From Rhodospirillaceae bacterium (GTDB taxonomy: Bacteria; Pseudomonadota; Alphaproteobacteria; Kiloniellales; DSM-21159): a DNA stretch of 64,000 nt. The notes under the pieces were generated by a model, which saw only the letters and a list, made by a program, of their open reading frames with translations, was not told where the DNA came from and searched no databases. The stretch is from positions 4,227,430-4,291,429 of the forward strand of contig CP030885.1 in the NCBI GenBank assembly GCA_006969625.1, written 5' to 3'. A program made the translations under genes and the position numbers. Positions 19,901 through 28,994 of this stretch are shown here, piece by piece (position 1 is the stretch's first letter; the number at the start of each line of letters is the position of its first letter).

Positions 19901-21121
19901 CTAGGCGTCCAGGCCGTACGCGGTGTGCAGGCTGCGCAGCGCCAGCTCCGTATAGGCCTCCTCGATCAGCACGCTGACCTTGATCTCCGAGGTGGAGATC
20001 ACCTGGATGTTGATGCCCTTCTCCGCCAGGGTCTGGAACATCTTTTGGGCGACGCCGGCATGGCTGCGCATGCCCACGCCGATCACCGAGACCTTGACCA
20101 CGTCGGCGTTGGCGCGCAGCTCGGCGAAGCCTAGAGCGTCCTGGCGGCCGTTCAGCAGGTCAGCGGCGCGCGCCTGGTCCGCCTTCGTGACCGTGAAGGT
20201 CATGTCCGTGCGCTCGCCGTCCTCGGAGACGGACTGCACAATCATGTCGACGTTGATCGCCGCCTCGGCCAGCGGTCCGAAGATGGCGGCCGCAACGCCC
20301 GGCTTGTCGGGCACGCCGATCAGGGTGATCTTCGCCTCGTCGCGGCTGTAGGTCACGCCGCTCACCACTGCCTGTTCCACGATCTCGTCCTCGTCCACCA
20401 CCAGCGTGCCCGGCGCCTCGCCGAAGGACGTACGTACCTGTACGCGCACGCCGTGCTTCATCGCCATCTCGACCGAGCGGGTCTGCAGGACCTTGGCCCC
20501 CAGCGAGGCCATCTCCAGCATCTCCTCGTAGGTGATCTTTTCCAGCTTCTGGGCGCGGGTGACGATGCGCGGGTCGCTGGTGTAGACGCCGTCGACGTCC
20601 GTATAGATGTCGCAGCGCTCGGCCCCGAGCGCCGCCGCCAGCGCCACCGCCGAGGTGTCGGAGCCGCCGCGCCCCAGCGTCGTGATGCGTCCGCGCTCCG
20701 GCTCGAAGCCCTGGAAGCCGGCGACCACGGCGACCTGGCCTTCGCCGAGGCGGCGCTCCAGCTCCGTCGTCTCGATGCGCTGGATGCGCGCCGAGCCGTG
20801 CGCGGCGTCGGTGACGACGGGAATCTGCCAGCCCTGCCAGGAGCGTGCCGGCACGCCGAGCGACTGCAGCGCCAGCGCCGTCAGACCGGCGGTGACGTTC
20901 TCGCCGGAGGAGACCACGGCGTCGTACTCGCGCAGGTCGGCCAGGGCGCCGCTGTCGCGCACCCAGCCGACCAGCTTGTTGGTCTCGCCGGCCATGGCGG
21001 AGACGACGACGGCGACCTGGTGACCGGCGTCGGCCTCCGCCTTGACCCGGCGGGCGACGTTGCCGATGCGCTCCAGGTCGGCCACCGAGGTGCCGCCGAA
21101 CTTCATCACGAGACGCGCCAT
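19901..21121 (-). CDS. lysC: Aspartokinase (lysine/threonine/methionine pathway)
   Basis: 406 residues from ATG 21121 (MARLVMKFGGTSVADLERI); the upstream frame extension has no homology. The kinase domain carries KFGGTS and SGENVTAGLTALAL. Two ACT domains follow from about residue 265, so feedback inhibition is likely. It makes aspartyl phosphate. A second, diverged aspartokinase at 49.7-51.2 kb belongs to ectoine synthesis, so this copy is the general one. Confidence 0.96.
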   Translation of the reverse strand: MARLVMKFGGTSVADLERIGNVARRVKAEADAGHQVAVVVSAMAGETNKLVGWVRDSGALADLREYDAVVSSGENVTAGLTALALQSLGVPARSWQGWQIPVVTDAAHGSARIQRIETTELERRLGEGQVAVVAGFQGFEPERGRITTLGRGGSDTSAVALAAALGAERCDIYTDVDGVYTSDPRIVTRAQKLEKITYEEMLEMASLGAKVLQTRSVEMAMKHGVRVQVRTSFGEAPGTLVVDEDEIVEQAVVSGVTYSRDEAKITLIGVPDKPGVAAAIFGPLAEAAINVDMIVQSVSEDGERTDMTFTVTKADQARAADLLNGRQDALGFAELRANADVVKVSVIGVGMRSHAGVAQKMFQTLAEKGINIQVISTSEIKVSVLIEEAYTELALRSLHTAYGLDA

Positions 21122-21315
21122 CGCGGACGCTCCGACTGCCGCGGCGCGCAAAGCGGGGCGCGCCGCTAAACCTATGCGATCAACCCAAGCGATCTCGGGG
21201 GAGAGATCCCGACGTGGCGGAGCGCGCCCGCTTGTCGCGCCGGGGCCGGCTATCCATACTTGGAAAGCGCGGCGCGACGCAAGCGAGCGCAAGGGATTCC
21301 GAAAGGACGGACGGC

Positions 21316-22140
21316 ATGGCGGCAACCGCAGCGGCGGCGGGCCCGGAGACGGACGGCAACGTCGACGCCGGCGAGGTGGCGAAGTTCGGCCAGTTCGCCG
21401 CCACCTGGTGGGATCCGGAGGGCGAGATGCGCCCGCTGCACCGGATGAACCCGACCCGCCTGGCCTATCTGCGCGACGCCGCCTGTGCGCGCTTCGGCCG
21501 CGATCCGCGCGCCGACCGGCCGCTGAGCGGCCTGAGCGCCCTGGACGTCGGCTGCGGCCCCGGCCTGATCGCCGAGCCGCTGGCGCGCCTGGGCGCCTCG
21601 GTGCTGGGCATCGACGCGGCCGGGGAGTCGATCGCCGCCGCCGATGCGCACGCGCAGGCGACGGGCCTGGCCGAGCTCGGTTGCGACCTTACCTACCGTC
21701 AGACCACCGCAGAGACCCTGCTGAGCGAAGGCGCCAGCTTCGACCTGGTGGTCAGCCTGGAGGTGGTCGAGCACACGCCCGACCCGGAGGGCTTCCTGGA
21801 GACCTGCGGCCGGCTGGTGGCGCCGCCGTGTCCCGCAAAGGGCAAGCGGCCGGCGATGCCCGGCGGCCTGCTGGCGATCTCCACCCTCAACCGCACCCTG
21901 AAGTCGCTGGCGATGGCCAAGGTGGGGGCGGAATACGTGCTGCGCTGGCTGCCGGTCGGCACCCACGACTGGCGCCGCTTCGTTCGCCCGCGCGAGGCCG
22001 CGGCCGCGCTGCGCGCCGCCGGCCTGACCGTCACCGACGCCACCGGCCTGGTCTACAACCCGCTGACCGACTCCTGGCGCCTGGCGACCCGCGACCTCGA
22101 CGTCAACTACCTGATGACAGCGGTGCGGGAAAACGCCTGA
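21316..22140 (+). CDS. ubiG: Bifunctional ubiquinone O-methyltransferase UbiG
   Basis: 274 residues from ATG 21316, preceded by AGGA at a good distance. The frame begins at 21214, but that part is not conserved. The family signature FGQFAATWWDPEGEMRPLHRMNPTRL is followed by the SAM loop LDVGCGPG (76-83). The enzyme methylates two hydroxyls in ubiquinone synthesis. It is divergent from lysC. About 15 residues between conserved blocks (APPCPAKGKRPAMPGG) are a small insertion. Confidence 0.96.
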   Translation: MAATAAAAGPETDGNVDAGEVAKFGQFAATWWDPEGEMRPLHRMNPTRLAYLRDAACARFGRDPRADRPLSGLSALDVGCGPGLIAEPLARLGASVLGIDAAGESIAAADAHAQATGLAELGCDLTYRQTTAETLLSEGASFDLVVSLEVVEHTPDPEGFLETCGRLVAPPCPAKGKRPAMPGGLLAISTLNRTLKSLAMAKVGAEYVLRWLPVGTHDWRRFVRPREAAAALRAAGLTVTDATGLVYNPLTDSWRLATRDLDVNYLMTAVRENA

Positions 22141-22340
22141 GCCCCGCCGGCACCGCGGCTCGACGCTCCGTTTATCGGCAATTCTCGGCAATGTTTACCG
22201 GCGATTAAGCGCTTTTCGGCAGCGTTGCGCATGCCAGGGTGTGCGGCTGCGCGCCGGTTCGCGCGGAGCGGCGGCAGCGGGACGGCAGACGCGTGCGCTG
22301 CAACCCCGGAAGCGGGTCGGTGGAGTGTCGGGGAGTCGGC

Positions 22341-22766
22341 ATGAGCAAGGATGCAGGAGACCAGGACCTTTCCGAGGCGGGACGGCTGGAGAACGATTCG
22401 GTCGAGGAGATGGCACAGCGGCTGGAACGCAGGCTGGCCGAGGCCGCCAGCGGTGCCGGACCGGAGGAGCGGCCCGACATGCCGGATCTGGGCGAGGCGC
22501 CGGTCGGTCCGCCGCACGGCGGGCGCGAACGCCGGCGCGAGCCGCGCATCAAGACCCTGAAGGACGGCCGCATCCTGACCCGCCGTCTGGAGGGCGGCAT
22601 CGACTGCCTGATCCTCGACATCTCGGCGAGCGGCGCGCGGCTGAAGCCGCTGCGCTCCTTCGTCGCCCCGAAGGCCTTCGCGCTGGTCTTCCCCGACGGC
22701 GCGCTGCGCATCTGCGAGACGGTCTGGCAGGGCGATGTGACCCTGGGCGTGCGCTACCTCGACTGA
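22341..22766 (+). CDS. PilZ domain protein
   Basis: 141 residues from ATG 22341, with GGAG six bases upstream. After an acidic 60-residue N-terminus the PilZ c-di-GMP motifs appear as R65xxxR69 (RREPR) and D93xSxxG98 (DISASG). Binding of c-di-GMP is therefore plausible. The target is unknown. Confidence 0.85.
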   Translation: MSKDAGDQDLSEAGRLENDSVEEMAQRLERRLAEAASGAGPEERPDMPDLGEAPVGPPHGGRERRREPRIKTLKDGRILTRRLEGGIDCLILDISASGARLKPLRSFVAPKAFALVFPDGALRICETVWQGDVTLGVRYLD

Positions 22767-22808
22767 CGGGCCGATCTCGGGGTTGCACCGTCGCAAGCGG
22801 CCGGCCGC

Positions 22809-23567
22809 TCAGGTCATGCGGATGCCGCCGTCGAGGCGGAAGACCTCCATGTTCAGCATGGCGTTCTCGACGATGTGCAGGACCAGGCCGGCGAACTCGG
22901 CCGGGGTGCCGAAGCGCTTGGGGAAGACCGGCTGCTGCGCCAGGTCGTCCTGCACCTCCTGCGGCATGTTGAGCAGCAGCGGCGTGCCGATCAGGCCCGG
23001 CGCGATCGCCAGCACGCGCACGCCGAACCTGCCCAGCTCGCGCGCCGCCGGCGCGTTCAGCCCGACGATCCCGGCCTTGGAGGCGGCGTAGGCGGCCTGG
23101 CCGACCTGACCCTCCCAGGCGGCGACCGACGAGGTCGAGACGATCACCCCGCGCTCGCCGTCCTCGTTCAGCGGCTCGGCGGCGGTCATCTCGGCGGCGG
23201 CCAGGCGCAGCATGTTGAAGCTGCCGATCAGGTTGACGCGGATGACCTGCTCGAAGGCGGCGAGGTCCATCGGCCCCTCGCGGCCGACGATGCGCTTGGC
23301 CGGGGCGATGCCGGCGCAGTTGACCAGCACGCGGCAGGGGCCGTGCGCCTGGCTCGCCTGGGCGACCGCCGCGGCGGCGCTTTCGGCCTCGCCGACGTCG
23401 CAGGCCAGGCCCAGGCCGCCGACCTCCTTGGCCACCGCCTCGGCCGCCTCGCCGTTCAGGTCGAGCACCGTCACCTTGGCGCCGGCACCCGCCAGGCGGT
23501 GCGCCGTCTCCGCGCCCAACCCCGAGCCGCCGCCGGTGACGATCGCCCCCACGCCCGTTACGTCCAT
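22809..23567 (-). CDS. SDR-family dehydrogenase, 3-hydroxyacyl-CoA dehydrogenase type 2-like
   Basis: 252 residues from ATG 23567. The nucleotide loop is TGGGSGLG (11-18), and D36 at the end of strand 2 favours NAD. The NCAG motif and the catalytic S146, Y160, K164 are present. The sequence style (AFEQVIRVNLIGSFNMLRLAAAEM and FGTPAEFAGLVLHIVEN) matches HSD17B10/FadB2-like 3-hydroxyacyl-CoA dehydrogenases of fatty-acid or isoleucine breakdown. The exact substrate is inferred. It is convergent with the PilZ gene. Confidence 0.88.
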   Translation of the reverse strand: MDVTGVGAIVTGGGSGLGAETAHRLAGAGAKVTVLDLNGEAAEAVAKEVGGLGLACDVGEAESAAAAVAQASQAHGPCRVLVNCAGIAPAKRIVGREGPMDLAAFEQVIRVNLIGSFNMLRLAAAEMTAAEPLNEDGERGVIVSTSSVAAWEGQVGQAAYAASKAGIVGLNAPAARELGRFGVRVLAIAPGLIGTPLLLNMPQEVQDDLAQQPVFPKRFGTPAEFAGLVLHIVENAMLNMEVFRLDGGIRMT

Positions 23568-23675
23568 CTCCGCCTTACCCTCGCTGGTGTCCCGGAAAAT
23601 CGCGCGGGCGTATAGCACAGCGGCGGCGCAGCGGCAGCCCTTCCGTTCCGGGCCGACGGCGCTATCTTGGCGGCC

Positions 23676-24146
23676 ATGCTGATGCCGGAAGCTCCCCGTC
23701 CCGCCGTCTGGCTCGGTTTCGCCGGGCTGATCCCCTTCGCGGCGGGCGCCGTCGCGGTCTGGGCGCTGCCCCAGGGCTGGAACGACTTCGCCCAGTTCAT
23801 CCAGATGGCCTACGCGGCCTGCATCCTCTCCTTCATGGGCGCGGTGCACTGGGGGCTGGCGATGGCCGGCACGGGCACGGGCGCGCACGGCGACAGCTTC
23901 GCCGGCATGACCTGGCAGCGCGCCGGCGGCTCGGTGATTCCGCCGCTGCTCGGCTGGATCGCCCTGGTGATGGCGCCGCTGCCCGGCCTGATCCTGCTGA
24001 TCGCCAGCTTCGTCGGGCTGTTCTGGGCCGACCTGCACGCCATCCGCCTGGGCCAGGCGCCGACCTGGTACCTGCCCCTGCGCAAGGCGCTGACCATCGG
24101 TGTGGTGGTCTTTCTCGGCGCCTCCGCCATGCGGCTGGTGATGTGA
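23676..24146 (+). CDS. DUF3429 membrane protein
   Basis: 156 residues from ATG 23676; TTG 23667 is an alternative. Four to five hydrophobic helices are visible, and the family pattern LGFAGLIPF, YAACILSFMGAVHWGLAM and FVGLFWADL is clear. The function is unknown. It is followed after 12 bases by a coiled-coil peptide gene. Confidence 0.82.
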   Translation: MLMPEAPRPAVWLGFAGLIPFAAGAVAVWALPQGWNDFAQFIQMAYAACILSFMGAVHWGLAMAGTGTGAHGDSFAGMTWQRAGGSVIPPLLGWIALVMAPLPGLILLIASFVGLFWADLHAIRLGQAPTWYLPLRKALTIGVVVFLGASAMRLVM

Positions 24147-24158
24147 TAGGCTGGGCCG

Positions 24159-24395
24159 ATGAGCGATGCGCCCGACACCCTCGTCCTGGAGTACCTGCGC
24201 CGGATCGACCAGCGGCTGGACCGCATCGAGAACCACCTCGACGAGTTGACCGTGCGTGTCGGCAATCTCGAGCAGGAAGTCGCGCATCTGCATGCGCGGG
24301 TGGCCGAGTTGAGCGTTCGGGTCGACCGCATCGATGCACGGTTGGCGCGTGTCGAGAAGGCTCTCGGCACGATCGTGCCACCCCACTTAGCGTAG
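24159..24395 (+). CDS. Small coiled-coil protein
   Basis: 78 residues. Almost the whole chain is a heptad-like coiled coil (LRRIDQRLDRIENHLDEL, then VARVDRI-type repeats to LARVEKAL). Small proteins of this type are common and uncharacterised in alphaproteobacteria. It is close to the DUF3429 gene and probably co-transcribed. Confidence 0.65.
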   Translation: MSDAPDTLVLEYLRRIDQRLDRIENHLDELTVRVGNLEQEVAHLHARVAELSVRVDRIDARLARVEKALGTIVPPHLA

Positions 24396-24469
24396 CTCCC
24401 CCCTCGCGCGCCCCGGTCCCGCCATCGCGGCTTCCCGGACTCGCCGCATTGCTCTAGACACTGGCGGCC

Positions 24470-26017
24470 ATGGCTCTGTTCCGCGCCTTCGCCACGGTCG
24501 GCGGCTACACGGCGGTCAGCCGCGTGCTGGGCTTCGTGCGCGACGTGCTGATCGCTGGCGTGCTGGGCGCCGGGCCGGCGGCCGACGCCTTCTTCGTCGC
24601 CTTCCGCTTCCCCAACCTGTTCCGGCGGCTGTTCGCCGAGGGCGCCTTCAACGCCGCCTTCGTGCCGCTGTTCGCCGGCCGGCTGGAGGCCGAGGGGCAT
24701 GCGCCGGCCAAGCTCTTCGCCGAGCAGGCGCTGGCCTTCCTGGCCTTCTGGATGCTGCTGCTGACGGGGGCGGCGATGGCGGCGATGCCCTGGCTGATGC
24801 CGGTGATCGCGCCGGGCTTCGTCGGCGACGCGGAGCAGTTCGCGCTGGCCGTCGAGCTGACACGCATCTGCTTTCCCTACCTGCTGTTCATGGCTCTGGT
24901 GGCGATGCTCTCGGGCCTGCTGAACGCGCTGCACCGCTTCGCCGCGGCGGCGGCGGCGCCGATCGTGCTCAACCTTTGCTTCATCGCCGCCCTGCTGTTC
25001 GTGGTGCCGCTGACCGGCGACCCGGCGCGGGTGCTGGCCTGGACCGTGGCGGTGGCCGGCGTGCTGCAGTTCCTTCTGCTGGTCTGGGCGGCGCGGCGAG
25101 CCGGCATGCCCTTGCGCATGCCGCGTCCGCGCCTGACGCCGGGGATGCGGCGCCTGCTGCAGCTCATGGGCCCCGGCGTGATCTCCTCCGGCGCGCTGCA
25201 GATCAACCTGCTGATCGGCACGATGATCGCCACGCTGCAGGCCGGCGCCGTCTCCTGGCTGTATTACGCCGACCGGGTCTACCAGCTTCCGCTCGGCCTG
25301 ATCGGCATCGGCCTGGGCGTCGTACTGCTGCCGGACCTGGCGCGCAAGCTGCGCGGCGGCGCGCCGGAGGCGGCGATGACGGCGCTCAACCGGGCGCTGG
25401 AGCTCGGCCTGTTCCTGACCCTGCCGGCGGCGGTGGCGCTCGCCCTGGTGCCGCAGAGCATCGTCACGGTGCTGTTCGAGCGCGGCGCCTTCGCCCCCGC
25501 CGATGCCGAGAACACCGCCCTGGCGCTGACCGCCTTCGCGCTCGGCCTGCCCGGCTTCGTGCTGGTCAAGCTGCTGCAGCCCGCCTACTTCGCGCGCGAG
25601 GACACGGTGACGCCGCTGCGCTTCGCGCTGGCCAGCGTGGTGGTCAACATCGCGCTCAGCCTGGCACTGTTCTTCTCGATCGGCTTCCTCGGCATCGCCG
25701 TCGCGACCACGGCGGCCGGCTGGGTCAACGCCGGGCTGCTGGCCGGGCGGCTGGTGGCGCGCGGCCACTTGGCGCTCGACGCCCGCGCGCGCCGGCGGCT
25801 GCCGCGCAGCCTGCTGGCCAGCCTCGCCATGGGCGCCGCGCTGCTCGGCATCGAGGCGCTGCTGCGCCCCTGGCTGGGGGCCGGCGAGGCGGAGCGCTTC
25901 GCCGCCCTGGCCGGGCTGGTGACGGCGGGCCTGGCGGTCTACCTGCTGCTGGCCTTCGCGCTGCGCGCGGTACAGCCGGCCGACCTGCGCGGCCTGCTGC
26001 ACCGGCGCGCCGCTTGA
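24470..26017 (+). CDS. murJ: Lipid II flippase MurJ
   Basis: 515 residues, about 14 membrane helices, the standard MOP-superfamily length. Conserved segments include [43 protein letters not shown] and [13 protein letters not shown]. It flips lipid II across the inner membrane for peptidoglycan synthesis. It stands 70 bases before trpS on the same strand, a known alphaproteobacterial order. Confidence 0.97.
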   Translation: MALFRAFATVGGYTAVSRVLGFVRDVLIAGVLGAGPAADAFFVAFRFPNLFRRLFAEGAFNAAFVPLFAGRLEAEGHAPAKLFAEQALAFLAFWMLLLTGAAMAAMPWLMPVIAPGFVGDAEQFALAVELTRICFPYLLFMALVAMLSGLLNALHRFAAAAAAPIVLNLCFIAALLFVVPLTGDPARVLAWTVAVAGVLQFLLLVWAARRAGMPLRMPRPRLTPGMRRLLQLMGPGVISSGALQINLLIGTMIATLQAGAVSWLYYADRVYQLPLGLIGIGLGVVLLPDLARKLRGGAPEAAMTALNRALELGLFLTLPAAVALALVPQSIVTVLFERGAFAPADAENTALALTAFALGLPGFVLVKLLQPAYFAREDTVTPLRFALASVVVNIALSLALFFSIGFLGIAVATTAAGWVNAGLLAGRLVARGHLALDARARRRLPRSLLASLAMGAALLGIEALLRPWLGAGEAERFAALAGLVTAGLAVYLLLAFALRAVQPADLRGLLHRRAA

Positions 26018-26087
26018 CCGGATTTGCCCGAGAGGCGATAAGGCGCGCCGGCCCGAGCGACCGACCATCCGCCGACAGACGAGTTCC

Positions 26088-27116
26088 ATGAAGCGCATCT
26101 TTTCGGGCGTGCAGCCCACCGGCTTCCTGCACCTGGGCAACTACCTGGGCGCGGTGCGCCAGTTCGTCGCCCTGCAGCACGACTACGACTGCATCTACTG
26201 CGTCGTCGACCTGCACGCGATCACCGTGTGGCAGGATCCGGCCGAGCTGCGCGCCGCCACCCGCCAGGTGGCCGCCGCCTACCTGGCCGCCGGCGTCGAT
26301 CCGCAGCGCTGCATCATCTTCAACCAGTCCCAGGTGCCGGCGCACGCCGAGCTGGCCTGGATCTTCAACTGCGTCACCCGGCTGGGCTGGCTCAACCGCA
26401 TGACCCAGTTCAAGGAGAAGGCGGGCAAGCACCGCGAGCAGGCTTCCTCGGGCCTCTACGTCTATCCCAACCTGATGGCCGCCGACATCCTGGCCTACAA
26501 GGCAACCCACGTGCCGGTCGGCGAGGACCAGAAGCAGCACCTGGAGCTGACCCGCGACGTCGCCAGCAAGTTCAACTTCGACTATGGGGTGGAGTTCTTC
26601 CCCGTGGTCGAACCGCTGATCCTGTCGGCCGCGGCGCGCGTCATGTCCCTGCGCGACGGCGCCAAGAAGATGAGCAAGTCCGACCCCTCCGACGCCAGCC
26701 GCCTGAACATGACCGACGGGCCGGACGAGATCGCCCAGAAGATCCGCCGCGCCAAGACCGACTCCGAGATGCTGCCGGGCCCCGGCGTGCTGGACGCGCA
26801 GGGCGCGCTGCCGGAGGAGACGCGCAAGGCGCGCCCCGAGGCCTACAACCTGCTGGGCATCTACGCCGCCCTGTCCGACAAGTCCTGGGCCGAGGTGCTG
26901 GGCGAGTTCGAAGGCCAACCCTTCAGCCACTTCAAGCAGGTGCTGACCGATCTGGCGGTCGCCGTACTCGGCCCGATCGGCGAGGAGATGCAGCGCATGA
27001 CCGGCGACCCCGGCTACGTCGACGGCATCCTCAAGACCGGCGCCGAGAAGGCCGACGCGCTGGCCACGCCGGTCGTCCGCGAGGCGCAGGACATCGTCGG
27101 ACTTCTCAGGCCGTAG
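26088..27116 (+). CDS. trpS: Tryptophanyl-tRNA synthetase
   Basis: 342 residues. The class I signatures are HLGN (15-18, [13 protein letters not shown]) and KMSKS in [10 protein letters not shown]. Full length with no anomaly. It charges tRNA-Trp. It is convergent with the toxin-antitoxin pair, with only nine bases between trpS and the antitoxin stop. Confidence 0.98.
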   Translation: MKRIFSGVQPTGFLHLGNYLGAVRQFVALQHDYDCIYCVVDLHAITVWQDPAELRAATRQVAAAYLAAGVDPQRCIIFNQSQVPAHAELAWIFNCVTRLGWLNRMTQFKEKAGKHREQASSGLYVYPNLMAADILAYKATHVPVGEDQKQHLELTRDVASKFNFDYGVEFFPVVEPLILSAAARVMSLRDGAKKMSKSDPSDASRLNMTDGPDEIAQKIRRAKTDSEMLPGPGVLDAQGALPEETRKARPEAYNLLGIYAALSDKSWAEVLGEFEGQPFSHFKQVLTDLAVAVLGPIGEEMQRMTGDPGYVDGILKTGAEKADALATPVVREAQDIVGLLRP

Positions 27117-27125
27117 CGGGCAGCG

Positions 27126-27419
27126 TCACACCAACTCGACCTTGAGGCGTCGGCCGACCGCTTCGGCGGCGCGCGTCAGCGTGGCCAGTGTCACTCCGTC
27201 GGTGTCGGGGTCCAGGAGGCGGTCGAGTTGCGAGCGGGAGGTCTGCAGCCGGCGGGCCATTTCGGCCTTGCTGATCTTCTGGTTGTGCATCGCTTCGGCC
27301 AATTGAAATGCTAGAACGCGCTTTACGGCGCGCACCGTCGTCTCCTCGAGTGTGCCCTGTTCCTTCAGGAAGTCCTCGAACGATTCGCCGGTGGTGCCGC
27401 GCTCGGCATTTTCGATCAT
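27126..27419 (-). CDS. XRE-family antitoxin
   Basis: 97 residues from ATG 27419, overlapping the toxin stop by four bases. The C-terminal helix-turn-helix (KISKAEMARRLQTSRSQLDRLLD, then TLATLTRAAEAVGRRLKVEL) is the HTH of HigA-like antitoxins. It should neutralise the upstream-encoded toxin and repress the pair through the palindrome at 27766-27789. Confidence 0.85.
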   Translation of the reverse strand: MIENAERGTTGESFEDFLKEQGTLEETTVRAVKRVLAFQLAEAMHNQKISKAEMARRLQTSRSQLDRLLDPDTDGVTLATLTRAAEAVGRRLKVELV

Positions 27420-27757
27420 CTCAGGCCTCGTTGTCGCTTTACGGCCAAATCCAGGTCCCGCTGCATCGTCTTGCGCGATGTCTTCAAGACGCCGTGCAGG
27501 AGAACCATGTCGCCCTGGTGAGCGCAGAAGAACACGCGCGCAATTCGGCCGCCCGAGAGGTTGCTGCGGATCTCCCAAAGCCCCTTGTGTCCCGAGATCG
27601 CTCGACAAAGCGGCATGCCGACCGGCCAACCGAATTCCGCCGTCCTGATGTCGTCGCCGATGACCTTGCGGTCCTCCGCCGACAGGCTCAACAGCCAATC
27701 GCGAACCGGCATTTCCCCGCCGATAGTCTGGAAAAACCGCGCCGGGAACCGTTTCAT
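27416..27757 (-). CDS. RelE/HigB (Gp49-like) toxin
   Basis: 113 residues. Family features are PVRDWLLSLSAEDRKVIGDDIR, LWEIRSNLSGGRIARVFF and VLLHGVLKTSRKT, typical of Gp49/HigB mRNA interferases that cleave mRNA on the ribosome. The toxin-first order and ATGA overlap with the antitoxin fit the HigBA arrangement. Confidence 0.85.
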   Translation of the reverse strand: MKRFPARFFQTIGGEMPVRDWLLSLSAEDRKVIGDDIRTAEFGWPVGMPLCRAISGHKGLWEIRSNLSGGRIARVFFCAHQGDMVLLHGVLKTSRKTMQRDLDLAVKRQRGLR

Positions 27758-27765
27758 TGTCAGCT

Positions 27766-27804
27766 ATCTGTACCATTGTAGGTACAGATCGATGTGCAGT
27801 GCAA
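27766..27804 (-). promoter_or_regulatory. Autoregulatory operator and promoter of the toxin-antitoxin pair
   Basis: A perfect palindrome has arms ATCTGTACC (27766-27774) and GGTACAGAT (27781-27789) around a six-base centre. On the minus strand that centre reads TACAAT, a near-consensus -10. A -35-like TTGCAC sits at 27804-27799, 18 bases away. An antitoxin dimer bound here would cover the -10. The palindrome ends nine bases before the toxin ATG. Confidence 0.8.
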
Positions 27805-27815
27805 GCTCGCGTCGC

Positions 27816-28994
27816 CTACTTGTACGGATCGGCCGCGTCGCGCAGGCCGTCGCCGAGGAAGTTGAAGGCGAGCACCACCAGGATCACCGGCACCACCGGC
27901 AGCATCAGCCAGGGGTAGAGCGCCACCACGTTGATGTTCTGCGCCTCGGTCAGCAGCACGCCCCAGGAGGTCACCGGGGGCCTGAGGCCGAGGCCGAGGA
28001 AGGACAGCGCCGTCTCGGCCAGGATCATGGTCGGGATGGCCAGGGTCGCCGAGGCGATCAGGTGGCTGGCGAAGCTCGGCAGCAGGTGGCGGCCGATGAT
28101 GCGCAGGGGGCTGGCGCCCATGAGTTGTGCGGCCGTGGCGAAGTCCTCCTCGCGCAGGCTGAGCAGCTTGGAGCGCACGGCGCGCGCCAGGTCCGGCCAC
28201 TCCAGCAGCGCCAGGATGATGGAGATGCCGAAGAAGACCAGCACCGGCGACCAGGTTATCGGCAGGATCGCCGAGAGCGTCATGAACAGCGGGATGGTGG
28301 GGAAGGAGCGCAGGATCTCGATGGCGCGCTGCACGCCCTCGTCGACCAGCCCGCCGTAGTAGCCGGCCAGTCCGCCGAACAGCATGCCGAGCACGAAGGT
28401 CAGCGCCACGCCGATCAGCCCGATGGTCATGGAGATGCGCGCGCCGTAGACGATGCGGCTGAACATGTCGCGGCCGAGCCGGTCGGTGCCGAGCAGGAAC
28501 AGGGTGCCGCCCTCGGCCGGGCAGACCAGGTGGAAGTCCGCCTCGAACAGGCCCCAGAACGCGTAGCTCTCGCCGGCGCAGAAGAAGCGCACCGGCTGCA
28601 CCTTGTCCGGGTTCGCCACGTATTCGCGCTGCAGCGTCTCCATGTTCAGCTTGAAGTCGTAGCCGTAGACGAAGGGGCCGACGAACGCGCCCTCGTGGAA
28701 CAGGTGCAGTTGCTGCGGCGGGGCGTAGATGTGGCCGGTGTGGCGGCTGTGCAACTCGTAGGGCGCCACCACCTCGGCGAACAGCACGATCAGATACATC
28801 GCCACCAGCAGGATGCCCGACCAGAGGGCCAGCCTATGGCGCTTGAACTTCCACCAGATGATCGTCCACTGGCCGGCCTGGTAGTAGCGCTCCTGCTCGG
28901 CCGACATGGCGACGTCGTCGGCCGCCGGATCGAAGGGTGCCGGGTCGACGTAGTGCTCCCCCGGCTCGGGCGCGTCCTTGCGGATGTCGCTCAC
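27816..28994 (-). CDS. Peptide-type ABC importer, inner-membrane permease (YejE/DppC-like)
   Basis: 392 residues from GTG 28994, overlapping the previous permease stop (GTGA). One N-terminal helix and a ~130-residue periplasmic loop precede the BPD_transp_1 domain, which holds the EAA loop AAQLMGASPLRIIGRHLLPSF. The large loop and the TDRLGRDMFSRIVYGAR segment resemble YejE (microcin C/oligopeptide uptake). It is last in a four-gene operon. Confidence 0.92.
   Translation of the reverse strand: MSDIRKDAPEPGEHYVDPAPFDPAADDVAMSAEQERYYQAGQWTIIWWKFKRHRLALWSGILLVAMYLIVLFAEVVAPYELHSRHTGHIYAPPQQLHLFHEGAFVGPFVYGYDFKLNMETLQREYVANPDKVQPVRFFCAGESYAFWGLFEADFHLVCPAEGGTLFLLGTDRLGRDMFSRIVYGARISMTIGLIGVALTFVLGMLFGGLAGYYGGLVDEGVQRAIEILRSFPTIPLFMTLSAILPITWSPVLVFFGISIILALLEWPDLARAVRSKLLSLREEDFATAAQLMGASPLRIIGRHLLPSFASHLIASATLAIPTMILAETALSFLGLGLRPPVTSWGVLLTEAQNINVVALYPWLMLPVVPVILVVLAFNFLGDGLRDAADPYK

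Noticed and set aside
23810-26140. Long 776-codon minus-strand open frame opposite murJ
   Set aside because: Gln/Arg/Ala-rich shadow of a GC-rich gene; murJ on the plus strand has clear family conservation.
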